Source: Rossellomorea marisflavi
Lineage (GTDB): Bacteria; Bacillota; Bacilli; Bacillales; Bacillaceae_B
Direction of reading: 5' to 3'
Assembly (NCBI GenBank): GCA_003667865.1
Contig: CP033051.1
Coordinates: 1,447,501-1,511,500 of the forward strand
Length of the DNA stretch: 64,000 bases
Part shown: piece by piece, positions 42,189-49,843 of the stretch
Position numbering within the stretch: the first letter of the stretch is position 1
How the letters are laid out: each line of letters starts with the position of its first letter
The notes under the pieces: model-generated
Told to the model about the DNA's origin: nothing
Seen by the model: the letters and a program-made list of their open reading frames with translations, nothing else
Databases searched by the model: none
Program-made: the position numbers and the translations under genes

Positions 42189-42475
42189 TCACTATTAGTA
42201 GTAGTTAGGTTCGTTCGGTTTTGGAGTGCATAATAATGATGTGACATAAAAAACGACATAGGTCTAGGCCTATGTCATTTTTTGTATGTTTAGGTTTATC
42301 TAGTTATTAAAAATGAGAAATGTCTATTAAAATGACACAATAGATTAGTAAGACAACCGTTATTATACACTTATAAATGGTTGCCAATTATCATGTTAAT
42401 TGAGGATTGAGCAACTCAATTTATAGATATAAGGATTATTGAATTCCCTGTACAGGAGTCATTAGTAAGGACCGA
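42189..42475. other. Intergenic region after the thioredoxin-like gene
   Basis: Holds the terminator at 42255-42284 and otherwise A/T-rich DNA leading into the repeat cluster. No gene. Confidence 0.5.
42255..42284 (+). terminator. Terminator after the thioredoxin-like gene
   Basis: GACATAGG / CCTATGTC with loop TCTAGG, flanked by AAAAAAC and ATTTTTTT. Confidence 0.85.
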
Positions 42476-42656
42476 CCGGACATTTATTCCGTTATTATTA
42501 GTAAAAACATTGATTATTAGAAGCATACGGACATCTGTTCCGTTATTTAGTAATAGTAGAACAAAATCACTGCAGTTTTCATTCAATAGCGGAATAAATG
42601 TCCACCAAACCCTCAAATTGAGGTCTTTTTGCGGAAATAGCGGAATAAATGTCCGC
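42476..42656. repeat. CGGACAT/TTCCGTTATT repeat cluster
   Basis: Four units: CGGACATTTATTCCGTTATT at about 42477, CGGACATCTGTTCCGTTATTT at 42528, and inverted AATAGCGGAATAAATGTCC at 42585 and AATAGCGGAATAAATGTCCG at 42636. The two orientations face each other, so a long hairpin can form. Same core as the duplicated repeats at 21.8-22.3 kb. Confidence 0.8.
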
Positions 42657-42967
42657 GAGGAATTCTAGGTCGTATATCGGATCTCTTACTCATTAACTAG
42701 GGGAAATGCGTCAGTTGAATATGCAGTTTATATTCATATGTATCAGAAACTCCATAATAAAGACGTAGCAAAACGGATGTCCACATGCCGAATTACCATT
42801 ATAGATTTGTACCTTAAAAAAGTAGCGTAAAGCAGTTGCTCTAAGAGACGATTTAAAAACAAGAGGTCTGCATTCTGATCTGACATACCACTATTGGAAT
42901 CGTTTCCCTATTCACGAATGACGTAATTCGCGATATTATTATAGAGTAATTAAAGGGGGAAAGACCG
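42657..42967. other. Spacer with possible gene remnant and XRE operator
   Basis: About 310 bp. A frame without a ribosome site at 42738-42830 (MYQKLHNKDVAKRMS...) may be the relic of a longer gene, because the same frame is open further upstream. The last part has the inverted repeat and ribosome site of the XRE gene. Confidence 0.3.
42912..42933 (+). promoter_or_regulatory. Candidate operator of the XRE gene
   Basis: TCACGAAT and ATTCGCGA form an inverted repeat (one mismatch) around GACGTA, directly upstream of the -10-like TATTAT (42934-42939) and 36 bp before the ATG. The layout suits autoregulation. Confidence 0.4.
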
Positions 42968-43342
42968 ATGATACACCAAAAAACAAATGCAATAGTTATA
43001 GAAACACTTGAGAAGTTTCCCCATAAGGTCCATATCAAATTAGGTGAAATTTTACGTGATAGAGGAATGACTCAAGGGGATTTACATCGTTTAACAGGTT
43101 TACGTGTTGCAACCATTAATGAGCTAGTAAACTTTAAAAAGAAATCTCTAACAGTTGCTCACCTTGTTGCGATTATGATTGCATTACGAATTACCGATAT
43201 TCGCGAACTGATTGAGATTGAATTTGATGAAGAAGTTGTTAAGTATTTCGAAAATGAATCAAGTTCAATGCAAAATGGGTTTACAAGAGACCTTCTAAGT
43301 ACTGCGGAAACAAATGTAAAACGTTTAGCGGTGGGAAACTAA
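42968..43342 (+). CDS. XRE-family helix-turn-helix regulator
   Basis: 124 residues. A Cro/C1-type helix-turn-helix lies at about residues 22-78: IKLGEILRDRGMTQGDLHRLTG, then LRVATINELVNFKKKS (recognition helix) and LTVAHLVAIMIALRITDIREL. A 20-residue N-terminal arm and a 45-residue acidic C-terminus flank it, with no metal or ligand motif I recognise. AAAGGGGG precedes the ATG. Monogenic, with an operator-like inverted repeat upstream and a strong terminator downstream. Such lone short XRE proteins may be phage-derived. Confidence 0.82.
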   Translation: MIHQKTNAIVIETLEKFPHKVHIKLGEILRDRGMTQGDLHRLTGLRVATINELVNFKKKSLTVAHLVAIMIALRITDIRELIEIEFDEEVVKYFENESSSMQNGFTRDLLSTAETNVKRLAVGN

Positions 43343-43351
43343 TAATCGTAT

Positions 43352-43391
43352 AAAACAAGACACGATATTTATATGGATCGTGTCTTGTTTT
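43352..43391 (+). terminator. Terminator after the XRE gene
   Basis: AAAACAAGACACGAT / ATCGTGTCTTGTTTT, perfect 15-bp stem, 10-nt loop. Confidence 0.9.
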
Positions 43392-43393
43392 AT

Positions 43394-43407
43394 GAGGTCC
43401 GTCCCTC
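43394..43407 (-). repeat. GAGGGACGGACCTC motif, inverted copy
   Basis: GAGGTCCGTCCCTC on the + strand, 2 bp after the XRE terminator. The only full 14-mer in this orientation in the window. Confidence 0.7.
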
Positions 43408-43458
43408 AAAAAAAAGAAGGGATTGGGGAAGTTTTACAGAATGGTATAAGGAAGGTTT

Positions 43459-43488
43459 TTGATTATACATAGTGATTTTCGTTATGAT
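43459..43488 (+). promoter_or_regulatory. Promoter of the N-acetyltransferase gene
   Basis: TTGATT (43459-43464) and TATGAT (43483-43488), spacer 18 bp, 31 bp before the start codon. Confidence 0.5.
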
Positions 43489-43519
43489 AGAGATGATGAA
43501 AAAGTGAAAGAGTGATAGG

Positions 43520-44314
43520 ATGGAAGAGGTAGAACGCTATATTGAGTATCTGCGAATGAAGGTAGAGTCTCCAACGCTGAACTATCTTCAGAGGTTGATT
43601 CAAGTGCATTTATTACGAATTCCATATGAAACCTTTAGTAAGTTTGCCTACTATGAAAAAGGTGAATATGTTCCTTCATTTTCGACTTTTGTTCATAATT
43701 TGGGTAATGGTTGGGGAGGCACGTGCTATACACTGAATATTAACTTTAAAAGGTTATTAGAGTTTTTAGGATATGAGTGTGACTTTGTTAAAGTGGAACC
43801 TGGACATATAGGATTGATGGTGACAATAGAAGGTCGACGTTTTTATGTGGACGTAGGGTATGGTTCACCTATTGTGAAGCCTATTGAGCTTGAATCAAGA
43901 AAACGTCATCAGCTTCATGGATTTGGAGAAGAAATCATTTTCACTCAAAAGGATCGTACGGTATATGAGATTGATAGACGTGCTAATGGGAAAACGTTTG
44001 TTAAGAAACGAATCGAATGGGTCCCATTAAAGGAAGAAGATTTACTTGATGATATCGAGTCTTCCTATTTTGATTCAGATGAGAATACAACGATGAGAAG
44101 AATTACTGCTGTAAGATTTCAAGGAAATCAATGTTTCTTTTTACGAAATAACACATTAAAAGTCATGACATACCGGAATATACGAGAATATCAATTGAAT
44201 GATATCTATAAATGGCAAGATGTTATTCAAGAAGTGTATCAATTGGATTCCAATGCTTTACAACATACTGTTCAGTTCCTAGCACAACGAAATGTAACAT
44301 TATTTCCAAAATGA
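43520..44314 (+). CDS. Arylamine N-acetyltransferase
   Basis: 264 residues of the NAT family, which moves acetyl from acetyl-CoA to arylamines and hydrazines through a Cys thioester. The triad is visible: Cys69 in GWGGTCYTLN, His96 in VEPGHIGLM and Asp111 in RFYVDVGYG. The N-terminal RIPYETFSKF segment is also typical. The ribosome site is weak (TGATAGG). Substrates in bacteria are poorly known; detoxification is likely. It ends in a terminator and is not part of an operon. Confidence 0.9.
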   Translation: MEEVERYIEYLRMKVESPTLNYLQRLIQVHLLRIPYETFSKFAYYEKGEYVPSFSTFVHNLGNGWGGTCYTLNINFKRLLEFLGYECDFVKVEPGHIGLMVTIEGRRFYVDVGYGSPIVKPIELESRKRHQLHGFGEEIIFTQKDRTVYEIDRRANGKTFVKKRIEWVPLKEEDLLDDIESSYFDSDENTTMRRITAVRFQGNQCFFLRNNTLKVMTYRNIREYQLNDIYKWQDVIQEVYQLDSNALQHTVQFLAQRNVTLFPK

Positions 44315-44350
44315 CCGTCTAGAAAAGAAAGAATCTAGACGGTTATTTTG
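44314..44350 (+). terminator. Terminator after the N-acetyltransferase gene
   Basis: ACCGTCTAGA / TCTAGACGGT with a 10-nt loop, then TATTTTG; starts at the last base of the stop codon. Confidence 0.75.
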
Positions 44351-44472
44351 TGTCTTATCTGAAACGATTCAAGTTTAGTAGATGTTGCAAAAAAAATTCG
44401 AAAATAGTGTAGGGGATAGCCTAGCGTGTATCGTCTATTATCATGACGCCACGGGAAAGGGGGGAGAAAGTG

Positions 44473-45021
44473 ATGGAGTCTTTAGTAGAAAAGGTAAAGA
44501 AGGGCAGTGAACATGCCTTTCGTATTCTAATAGAAACCTATAAGGATCACGTCTTTCGCAGTGTCTACAGTGTTCTGCGCAATCAGAAGGATGCTGAAGA
44601 TGCTTCTCAGGAAGTGTGGATCAAAATCTATCGCTCTCTCCCCAACTACGAGGGTCAAGGATTTAAAACATGGATTACGCGAATCGCTGTACATCATGCG
44701 ATTGATTGTAAAAGGAAAGAAGTAAGAAGAAGCGAGGAGTTAGTAGATGAATTACCAAGTGAGACTGGAAATGATGAGGGGCACAGGCAGTACTTCGTTG
44801 AGCATCAAGTCTTGCAAAAAGAACAAAAGCAGCTTGTTCTACGGCGACTCCAGGATGTCCCTGAGGCCTATCGTTCAGTCATTGTTGGTTTTTACATAAA
44901 AGAAAAATCCTATCAACAGCTCGCAAAAGAAGAGAACGTCCAAGTGAAGACAATTGAAACAAAGCTATATCGTGCTCGACTATGGATTCGTAAGCATTGG
45001 AAGGAGGAGGATTTCATATGA
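44473..45021 (+). CDS. ECF-type RNA polymerase sigma factor
   Basis: 182 residues from the ATG at 44473 (AGGGGGGAGAAAG upstream). Region 2: AFRILIETYKDHVFRSVYSV, then DAEDASQEVWIKIYRSL and FKTWITRIAVHHAID (-10 recognition); region 4: VPEAYRSVIVGFY ... SYQQLAKEENVQVKTIETKLYRARLWIRKHW, the -35-binding helix-turn-helix. No extra domain. It overlaps the next gene (ATGA), a zinc-binding membrane anti-sigma factor, the usual ECF arrangement. I cannot place it as SigV, W, X, Y or YlaC. Confidence 0.93.
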   Translation: MESLVEKVKKGSEHAFRILIETYKDHVFRSVYSVLRNQKDAEDASQEVWIKIYRSLPNYEGQGFKTWITRIAVHHAIDCKRKEVRRSEELVDELPSETGNDEGHRQYFVEHQVLQKEQKQLVLRRLQDVPEAYRSVIVGFYIKEKSYQQLAKEENVQVKTIETKLYRARLWIRKHWKEEDFI

Positions 45022-45455
45022 GCCATATCTCATTGGAGGAATGGAAGAAGTATGCTAGAAACAAAATTGATGACAAACAAAGAGACGCATATGAAGAGCA
45101 TCTATATACATGTGAGCAATGCATGGATGTCTATATGGAAGCCATTGAAAGTTTAGAACAAGACGACCTTCCTGCTATCGAATCACCGAGTTACGTAGAG
45201 GAAGTAATCTCACAAATACCACTTGAAAAACAAGCACAACCAAACAGAAGATGGTATGAGGATAAAGTATTTCATTACGTAGTAGCCACTGCTATGACAT
45301 TACTCTTAATGACATCAGGTGTTTTTAGTCAGTTGTTACAGGTTACAACCGAGTTTGAGAAAAGTGTAAAGCATGCATCCATTACAGAAAATTTGTTAAA
45401 TAAAACAACGAAAATTATTGATTCAGTTGAACAAAAAGATAAGGAGGTAAAGTGA
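45018..45455 (+). CDS. Membrane anti-sigma factor (zinc-binding type)
   Basis: 145 residues from the ATG at 45018 inside the sigma stop, with GGAGGAGG upstream. The cytoplasmic N-terminus has the His-x3-Cys-x2-Cys of ZAS domains (EEHLYTCEQCMD, near residue 32). One membrane span lies at about 86-106 (VFHYVVATAMTLLLMTSGVF), and about 35 residues are outside. It should hold the sigma factor at the membrane until a signal releases it. No protease-cleavage motif can be read from the sequence. Confidence 0.85.
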   Translation: MSHISLEEWKKYARNKIDDKQRDAYEEHLYTCEQCMDVYMEAIESLEQDDLPAIESPSYVEEVISQIPLEKQAQPNRRWYEDKVFHYVVATAMTLLLMTSGVFSQLLQVTTEFEKSVKHASITENLLNKTTKIIDSVEQKDKEVK

Positions 45456-45456
45456 T

Positions 45457-46527
45457 ATGAATAAGCAGAAAAACCCTTTGATTGCGTTTTTATTAGCCTT
45501 TATGCCAGGGTTTGGCTTAATGTATTTAGGCTATTTCTTTAGAGGACTCATGTTTATGTTTGGTGTTCTATTCTTTATTCCTGTCACATTCATTATTGGT
45601 GGCGCAGCTATTCTAGCGATGATATGCGGATTTGTTATATATGTTGTAAGTATTATATATACAGCCTACTTAGCTTCGAAAATGATAAAGGATGTAACAA
45701 AAGCTGGAACAGATTTAGACTCCACAACTGAACTAAGTAAAGAACGTTTCTATACGATTGTGCTATCTGTTATCCCAGGCTTAGGTCATTTTCAATTAGG
45801 TTTAATGAATCGTGGAATTACATTTTTAGCTTCTTTTCTTGGAATAGCGGCAATGATTATCTTCGTAACGGCTCTTACAAGCTGGGGAGAGTTCCTTGTA
45901 TTTCTATTAGTGACACCAGTAATCTGGGTCTATAATGTCTTCGATGTTATGCAGTTATTGAAGAAAAAACAAGATGGTGAGGAGCTAGTAGATCGTTCGA
46001 TTCTAGAAGACTTTGAAAAGCATCATGAGGGTGGAAAGAAGAGTAAGGCGATTGCAACATTCTTGTCCATGTTCCCAGGAGCAGGGCATCTCTACTTAGG
46101 CTACCAACGTCGCGGCGTGCAGCTGATGGCAGCATTCCTGTTCTCGATCTATATACTAGATATCCTTCGACTCGGAATCTTTTTATTTCTAGTACCAATT
46201 ATTTGGTTTTTTAGCTTCTTTGATGGCTTGCAAAGAGCAGCCAAGCATGAAACGGAACCAATGGACGATGCACCGATTGTCTCCTATTTTATTAATCACC
46301 AAAAATGGATCGGAATTGGATTAGTATTATTAGGGGTTTATTATCTATTAACAAATGTATTCATGCCGGCATTATCACCATATTTATTGAGATTTAATAT
46401 TGATATATACCATATTGTCTACAACTATTTACAAACGGCTCTTGTGTGTGTGTTGCTCATAGGAGGGGGTATCAAACTGTTAGCAGGTAGTAAGAGAAAA
46501 TCAAGTAAAGAGGAGGCGTCACGATGA
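45457..46527 (+). CDS. Polytopic membrane protein with TM2-like repeats
   Basis: 356 residues, about 9-10 membrane spans. Three internal repeats share a motif like that of TM2 domains: FMPGFGLMYLGYFFRGLMFM (near 15), VIPGLGHFQLGLMNRGITFL (near 107) and MFPGAGHLYLGYQRRGVQLM (near 205). A fourth hydrophobic pair closes the protein, which ends in a basic tail. AAGGAGGTAAAG precedes the ATG, 1 nt after the anti-sigma gene. It probably works with the sigma pair as a sensor or as an envelope target. A shorter relative is at 53856. Function unknown. Confidence 0.7.
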   Translation: MNKQKNPLIAFLLAFMPGFGLMYLGYFFRGLMFMFGVLFFIPVTFIIGGAAILAMICGFVIYVVSIIYTAYLASKMIKDVTKAGTDLDSTTELSKERFYTIVLSVIPGLGHFQLGLMNRGITFLASFLGIAAMIIFVTALTSWGEFLVFLLVTPVIWVYNVFDVMQLLKKKQDGEELVDRSILEDFEKHHEGGKKSKAIATFLSMFPGAGHLYLGYQRRGVQLMAAFLFSIYILDILRLGIFLFLVPIIWFFSFFDGLQRAAKHETEPMDDAPIVSYFINHQKWIGIGLVLLGVYYLLTNVFMPALSPYLLRFNIDIYHIVYNYLQTALVCVLLIGGGIKLLAGSKRKSSKEEASR

Positions 46528-47468
46528 GAACTTGGAGAGTTGGTACCATTTCAATGGGAGCAGCGTTGTTTTTTCTTGGAGTGTTTTTACTTCTAGCTCA
46601 ATTATTAAAGTGGGATTCTGCATACATTCTAGCAAGCTGGTGGCCTGTACTACTCATTGTTCTTGGAGCAGAGATACTTGTTTACTTGATTACATCACGT
46701 CAGGAGAAGCCCGTTTTGAAATATGATTTTCTCAGTATTTTTCTAGTAGGAATCATCGGAACGGTTGGAATCGGCTTTACTGTCCTACAAGCAACGGGTC
46801 TACTACAACAGGTACAAACCGTCATGGATACAGAAGTGAGAACGTCTGACCTACCTGCGTTTGCTCTGCCTGTAGAGGATAGAATCAAGCGTGTTGTTGT
46901 TGACACAAGTCAGCACCCTATTACAATTGAATCCTCTATAGATAAAGAGGTTAGTGTTTTTGGTACCTATCGCGCTCAAAATGAAGGAAAAGAGCCTACA
47001 ATTAATGGTGTAGAGGACTATCTTTTTACGAATGTAAAAGGAGATACGTTGTACATTTCTTTTAAAGAGCTACCAGAAAACACAGACCTATTTCAAAGTC
47101 GTTACACATCACTGAAAGCAACGTTAGTGATTCCAGCAACTACATCACTGGAAGTTACAAATGCATTTCAAGAAGTAACATTAAAACCTAGAAGATTACT
47201 AGGATCGTGGGAAGTATCAGGGCATGCGGACCTAAACGTTACTCTATCAAAAGACGATAATGTAACCCTCTATGCAAATAATGTTCAAAGCTTTGAAGGG
47301 GATACAAGCAAATGGACATTCGCACGCCCAACACAATCAACTGAAGGAGAAGAAGAAGAGGTCCTCTATGGAGAACCGGCTAAATCTGCTTCACTAAAAG
47401 TTGGAACAGGTGAATACCCAATCACACTCTCAAACACATCAAGCGTAACCGTCTCCATAGCAAACTAA
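46524..47468 (+). CDS. LiaF-like membrane protein with extracellular beta domain
   Basis: 314 residues. Four hydrophobic segments in the first ~95 residues, with SWWPVLLIVLGAEILVYLI as in DUF5668/LiaF N-termini, then an outside domain of short beta repeats (KRVVVDTSQHPITIES, SLEVTNAFQEVTLKPR, VSGHADLNVTL) like the bactofilin-like or toast-rack folds of LiaF-type proteins. LiaF-type proteins restrain cell-envelope stress signalling. It overlaps the previous gene (ATGA), closing a four-gene operon. The final 80 bp are A/C-rich, then comes a GAGGGACGGACCTC motif. Confidence 0.65.
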   Translation: MRTWRVGTISMGAALFFLGVFLLLAQLLKWDSAYILASWWPVLLIVLGAEILVYLITSRQEKPVLKYDFLSIFLVGIIGTVGIGFTVLQATGLLQQVQTVMDTEVRTSDLPAFALPVEDRIKRVVVDTSQHPITIESSIDKEVSVFGTYRAQNEGKEPTINGVEDYLFTNVKGDTLYISFKELPENTDLFQSRYTSLKATLVIPATTSLEVTNAFQEVTLKPRRLLGSWEVSGHADLNVTLSKDDNVTLYANNVQSFEGDTSKWTFARPTQSTEGEEEEVLYGEPAKSASLKVGTGEYPITLSNTSSVTVSIAN

Positions 47469-47478
47469 CCCTTGTTTT

Positions 47479-47492
47479 GAGGGACGGACCTC
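47479..47492 (+). repeat. GAGGGACGGACCTC motif
   Basis: Full 14-bp copy 10 bp after the stop codon of the LiaF-like gene. Confidence 0.7.
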
Positions 47493-47572
47493 AAAATAAT
47501 GTGAAACGTTTATTGCGTTCAATATGATAAATATTAGATTTTTTTGGAAAAAAGAGTTATGATATGATGCGG

Positions 47573-47601
47573 AAGATGCTTTTTAATAAGGCATCTTTTT
47601 T
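47573..47601 (+). terminator. Terminator between the ECF operon and dgkB
   Basis: AAGATGC / GCATCTT with an 11-nt loop, then TTTTTTATA; 105 bp after the ECF operon. Confidence 0.75.
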
Positions 47602-47718
47602 ATATACAAAACCGAACTTGCCATGAAACATTCTTAAACCACAAACAAGAAGGCGAATAAAAAGATTCGTTTATGTGAAAAGATGAAGTATAGACTTTGG
47701 GGAATTTAAGAGGATTGG

Positions 47719-48645
47719 ATGATTAGTATGAAGCGAGCAAGAATAATATATAATCCAACATCAGGTCGAGAGTTATTCAAACGTCATTTACCTGATGTGT
47801 TAATGAAGCTTGAGCAAGCAGGATATGAAACATCTTGTCATGCAACAACCTGTGAGGGTGATGCAACGGCCGCAGCACGCATTGCAGTAGAACGTCAATA
47901 TGATCTAGTGATTGCTGCTGGCGGTGACGGGACATTAAACGAAGTTGTGAATGGCATTGCAGAGCAAGCATATCGTCCGAAGATAGGTCTAGTACCGATG
48001 GGAACAACAAATGACTTTGCTCGTGCACTCCATATTCCACGTGATATTAATGCAGCGGTTGATATTATCATTAAAGGCGATACGATTCCGATTGATATTG
48101 GAAGAATGAATGAACGCTATTTCATTAATATCGCAGGCGGAGGACGTATTACCGAGTTAACCTATGAGGTGCCGAGTAAACTAAAGACAATGCTTGGGCA
48201 ATTGGCCTATTACCTAAAAGGAATTGAGATGCTTCCATCCATTAAAGCAACTGAAGTGAGAATTGAGTATGATGGAAAGCTATTTGAAGGGGAAGCGATG
48301 CTTTTCTTAATCGGATTGACGAACTCTGTTGGGGGCTTCGAGCGCTTAGCGCCAGATGCGTCTATCAATGACGGGATGTTTACCCTACTCATTCTGAAAA
48401 AGACCAACCTAGCAGAATTTGTCCGAATTGCATCACTTGCGATTCGAGGGGATCATATCCACGATCCTAATGTCATTTACACTCAAGCAAATCGTATCAA
48501 AGTAAGCTCAAGTGAGAACATGCAATTAAACCTAGACGGCGAACTAGGAGGAGTACTCCCAGCAGAATTCGAAAACCTATACCGCCACCTAGAAATGTTC
48601 GTCCCACTAGACAAAATCCGCCCAGAAGACCGCGGAGACAACTAA
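47719..48645 (+). CDS. dgkB: Diacylglycerol kinase DgkB
   Basis: 308 residues; soluble DAG kinase that returns diacylglycerol from lipoteichoic acid synthesis to phosphatidic acid. Motifs: RIIYNPTSGRELFKRHLPD, AAGGDGTLNEVVNGIAE (ATP-binding GGDGT), LVPMGTTNDFARAL and MQLNLDGELGG. Either the ATG at 47719 (5 nt after GAGG) or the one at 47728, which gives the usual start MKRARIIYNP, could be used. It is followed by rlmCD in B. subtilis; here 3.5 kb separate them. The last 150 bp are A/C-rich. Confidence 0.95.
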   Translation: MISMKRARIIYNPTSGRELFKRHLPDVLMKLEQAGYETSCHATTCEGDATAAARIAVERQYDLVIAAGGDGTLNEVVNGIAEQAYRPKIGLVPMGTTNDFARALHIPRDINAAVDIIIKGDTIPIDIGRMNERYFINIAGGGRITELTYEVPSKLKTMLGQLAYYLKGIEMLPSIKATEVRIEYDGKLFEGEAMLFLIGLTNSVGGFERLAPDASINDGMFTLLILKKTNLAEFVRIASLAIRGDHIHDPNVIYTQANRIKVSSSENMQLNLDGELGGVLPAEFENLYRHLEMFVPLDKIRPEDRGDN

Positions 48646-48655
48646 CCAAAAACTC

Positions 48656-48693
48656 AGGTGTCTACCCTTAACAAAGAGGGTAGACACCTTTTT
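48656..48693 (+). terminator. Terminator after dgkB
   Basis: AGGTGTCTACCCT / AGGGTAGACACCT, perfect 13-bp stem with an 8-nt loop and TTTTT. Confidence 0.92.
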
Positions 48694-48830
48694 CATGCAT
48701 GGTAAGATGGTGGCAGAGAATTATGTAAAGTATTATGACTCAACATGCTTTCTATGAAGGAACCTAGTTAGAGTAGCAGTTAGTTGGTAATATGTAACGC
48801 CTTTATAGGTTATTATAGGAAGTCTGTAAA
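48694..48830. other. G/T-rich spacer before repeat copy 3
   Basis: No gene or signal; rich in G and T on the + strand, in contrast to the A/C-rich DNA right of the repeat. Confidence 0.5.
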
Positions 48831-49114
48831 ACTACAGAGTTGCTTGGAGCGGAAGGTGCTTGACTCCAGCGGGAAATAGCGGGCAAAGTGAGACCCCGCA
48901 GCGAAGCGAATGTCTAGCTCCGGCTCGCAGGGACTAGTGGATTTCACGAATCCTCCTACGATAAGTCAACATCGACTCACTACGTTCGTCGTGTTTCCTT
49001 TATCTCGTGTGGTTCGCTCCAATCCATACGTCCCCAAGCGCTCACCTCCGCTTTTCGGTGAGGAGGCTCACTCCCGCCCCGCGGAAAGCAAGCACCTGGA
49101 GCGGAAAGCAACGG
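48831..49114 (+). repeat. GC-rich dispersed repeat, copy 3 (interrupted)
   Basis: Both ends match copies 1 and 2 (ACTACAGAGTTGCTTGGAGC at the start, GCACCTGGAGCGGAAAGCAA at the end), but the middle is split by about 146 bp of another repeat (48911-49056). The outer stem GTTGCTT / AAGCAAC is intact. The gene for a monooxygenase starts 51 bp downstream. Confidence 0.85.
48911..49056. mobile_element. Nested repeat inserted in copy 3
   Basis: Starts TGTCTAGCTCCGGCTCGCAG and contains ATCGACTCACTACGTTCGTC and CTCGTGTGGTTCGCTCCAAT. I recognise these phrases as a repeat found very widely in Bacillus genomes. It carries no transposase, so it is at most a non-autonomous element. The ends join GCGAAGCGAA and TTCGG of the host repeat, without a clear target duplication. 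Confidence 0.6.
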
Positions 49115-49165
49115 ACCCTGATATAGGGTTTAAATTTTATTGAAGTAACAAAAGGGGGAAAACCA

Positions 49166-49471
49166 ATGTACATCGTACACTCAACATTCAACGTACCAGA
49201 AGAAAAAGCAAACGAAGTCATCGCAATCTACCACAACAGATCAAAACTAGTAGACCAAGCTGAAGGCTTCCAACGATTCATACTTTTACAAAACGAAAAA
49301 AGAAAAGGGGAAATCACCGTCCATATCGAATGGGATACAAAAGAACATTTCCAATCATGGGTCCAAAGCGAAGACTACAAACGAATCCATGAACTAGAAA
49401 AGAAATACCCAGACCAAGAACTAGCATCCATCATTCCAAAAATCAAAAAATTCGAGGTGGTGGCAACATGA
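49166..49471 (+). CDS. Antibiotic-biosynthesis-monooxygenase (ABM) domain protein, HmoA-like
   Basis: 101 residues, single ABM/IsdG-like ferredoxin fold: YIVHSTFNVPEEKANEVIAIY, then VDQAEGFQRFILLQNEKRKG, EITVHIEWDTKEHFQSWVQS. B. subtilis HmoA/HmoB, heme-degrading monooxygenases, have this fold and a similar GF...L core, but I cannot confirm the heme-binding His. AAAGGGGG lies before the ATG. The next gene overlaps by 4 nt. The first 300 bases are A/C-rich with C-ending codons, as in other genes right of a repeat. Confidence 0.75.
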   Translation: MYIVHSTFNVPEEKANEVIAIYHNRSKLVDQAEGFQRFILLQNEKRKGEITVHIEWDTKEHFQSWVQSEDYKRIHELEKKYPDQELASIIPKIKKFEVVAT

Positions 49472-49827
49472 GTGAATCCAAATACAAACCAATCATTGAA
49501 CGTGCAGTAGAAGAAATCTACCTGCTCTATCCAGGATTAGATGAGCAATTCGGAGAACGAGGACGCATAAAATGCTATGAGGACAACGTTCATCACTTTA
49601 CATACCTTGAAACAGCAGCAAATATCAAAAACTCGAAAGTATTTGTTGATTATGCCCTTTGGCTTGATAGTGTACTAACAAGTAGAGGGATGAAGACTGA
49701 TCATCTCATCGATAATTTTAAAAGCATTATAAAGGCATTAGATGTTACTGAGATTGAAAAAGAAACAGAAGAGTTATTTACACAATATCTACACGAAGCA
49801 ATAGAACATTTAAGTAAACCAAGTTAA
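49468..49827 (+). CDS. Small helical protein resembling the cap of B12-binding proteins
   Basis: 119 residues, all helical. The segment KNSKVFVDYALWLDSVLTSR followed by GMKTDHLIDNFKSI resembles the helical cap that precedes cobalamin-binding domains in light- or B12-responsive regulators (pattern F-x-DY-x-x-W-L-x-x-V-L-x-x-RG). No cobalamin domain follows, so it would act alone. I am unsure of this assignment. ATGA overlap with the ABM gene, and the serine hydrolase starts 17 nt later: one operon. Confidence 0.5.
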   Translation: MSESKYKPIIERAVEEIYLLYPGLDEQFGERGRIKCYEDNVHHFTYLETAANIKNSKVFVDYALWLDSVLTSRGMKTDHLIDNFKSIIKALDVTEIEKETEELFTQYLHEAIEHLSKPS

Positions 49828-49843
49828 GGGGAGAACCGTGGGG

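Noticed and set aside
42738..42830. 31-codon frame MYQKLHNKDVAKRMS...
   Set aside because: No ribosome site and no family; kept only as a possible relic in the spacer description.
44315..44472. ECF-type autoregulated promoter (AAC-N16-CGT) before the sigma gene
   Set aside because: TGAAAC and CGTC occur but not at the needed spacing.
48910..49143. 77-codon frame in repeat copy 3
   Set aside because: It lies within the nested repeats and has no ribosome site.
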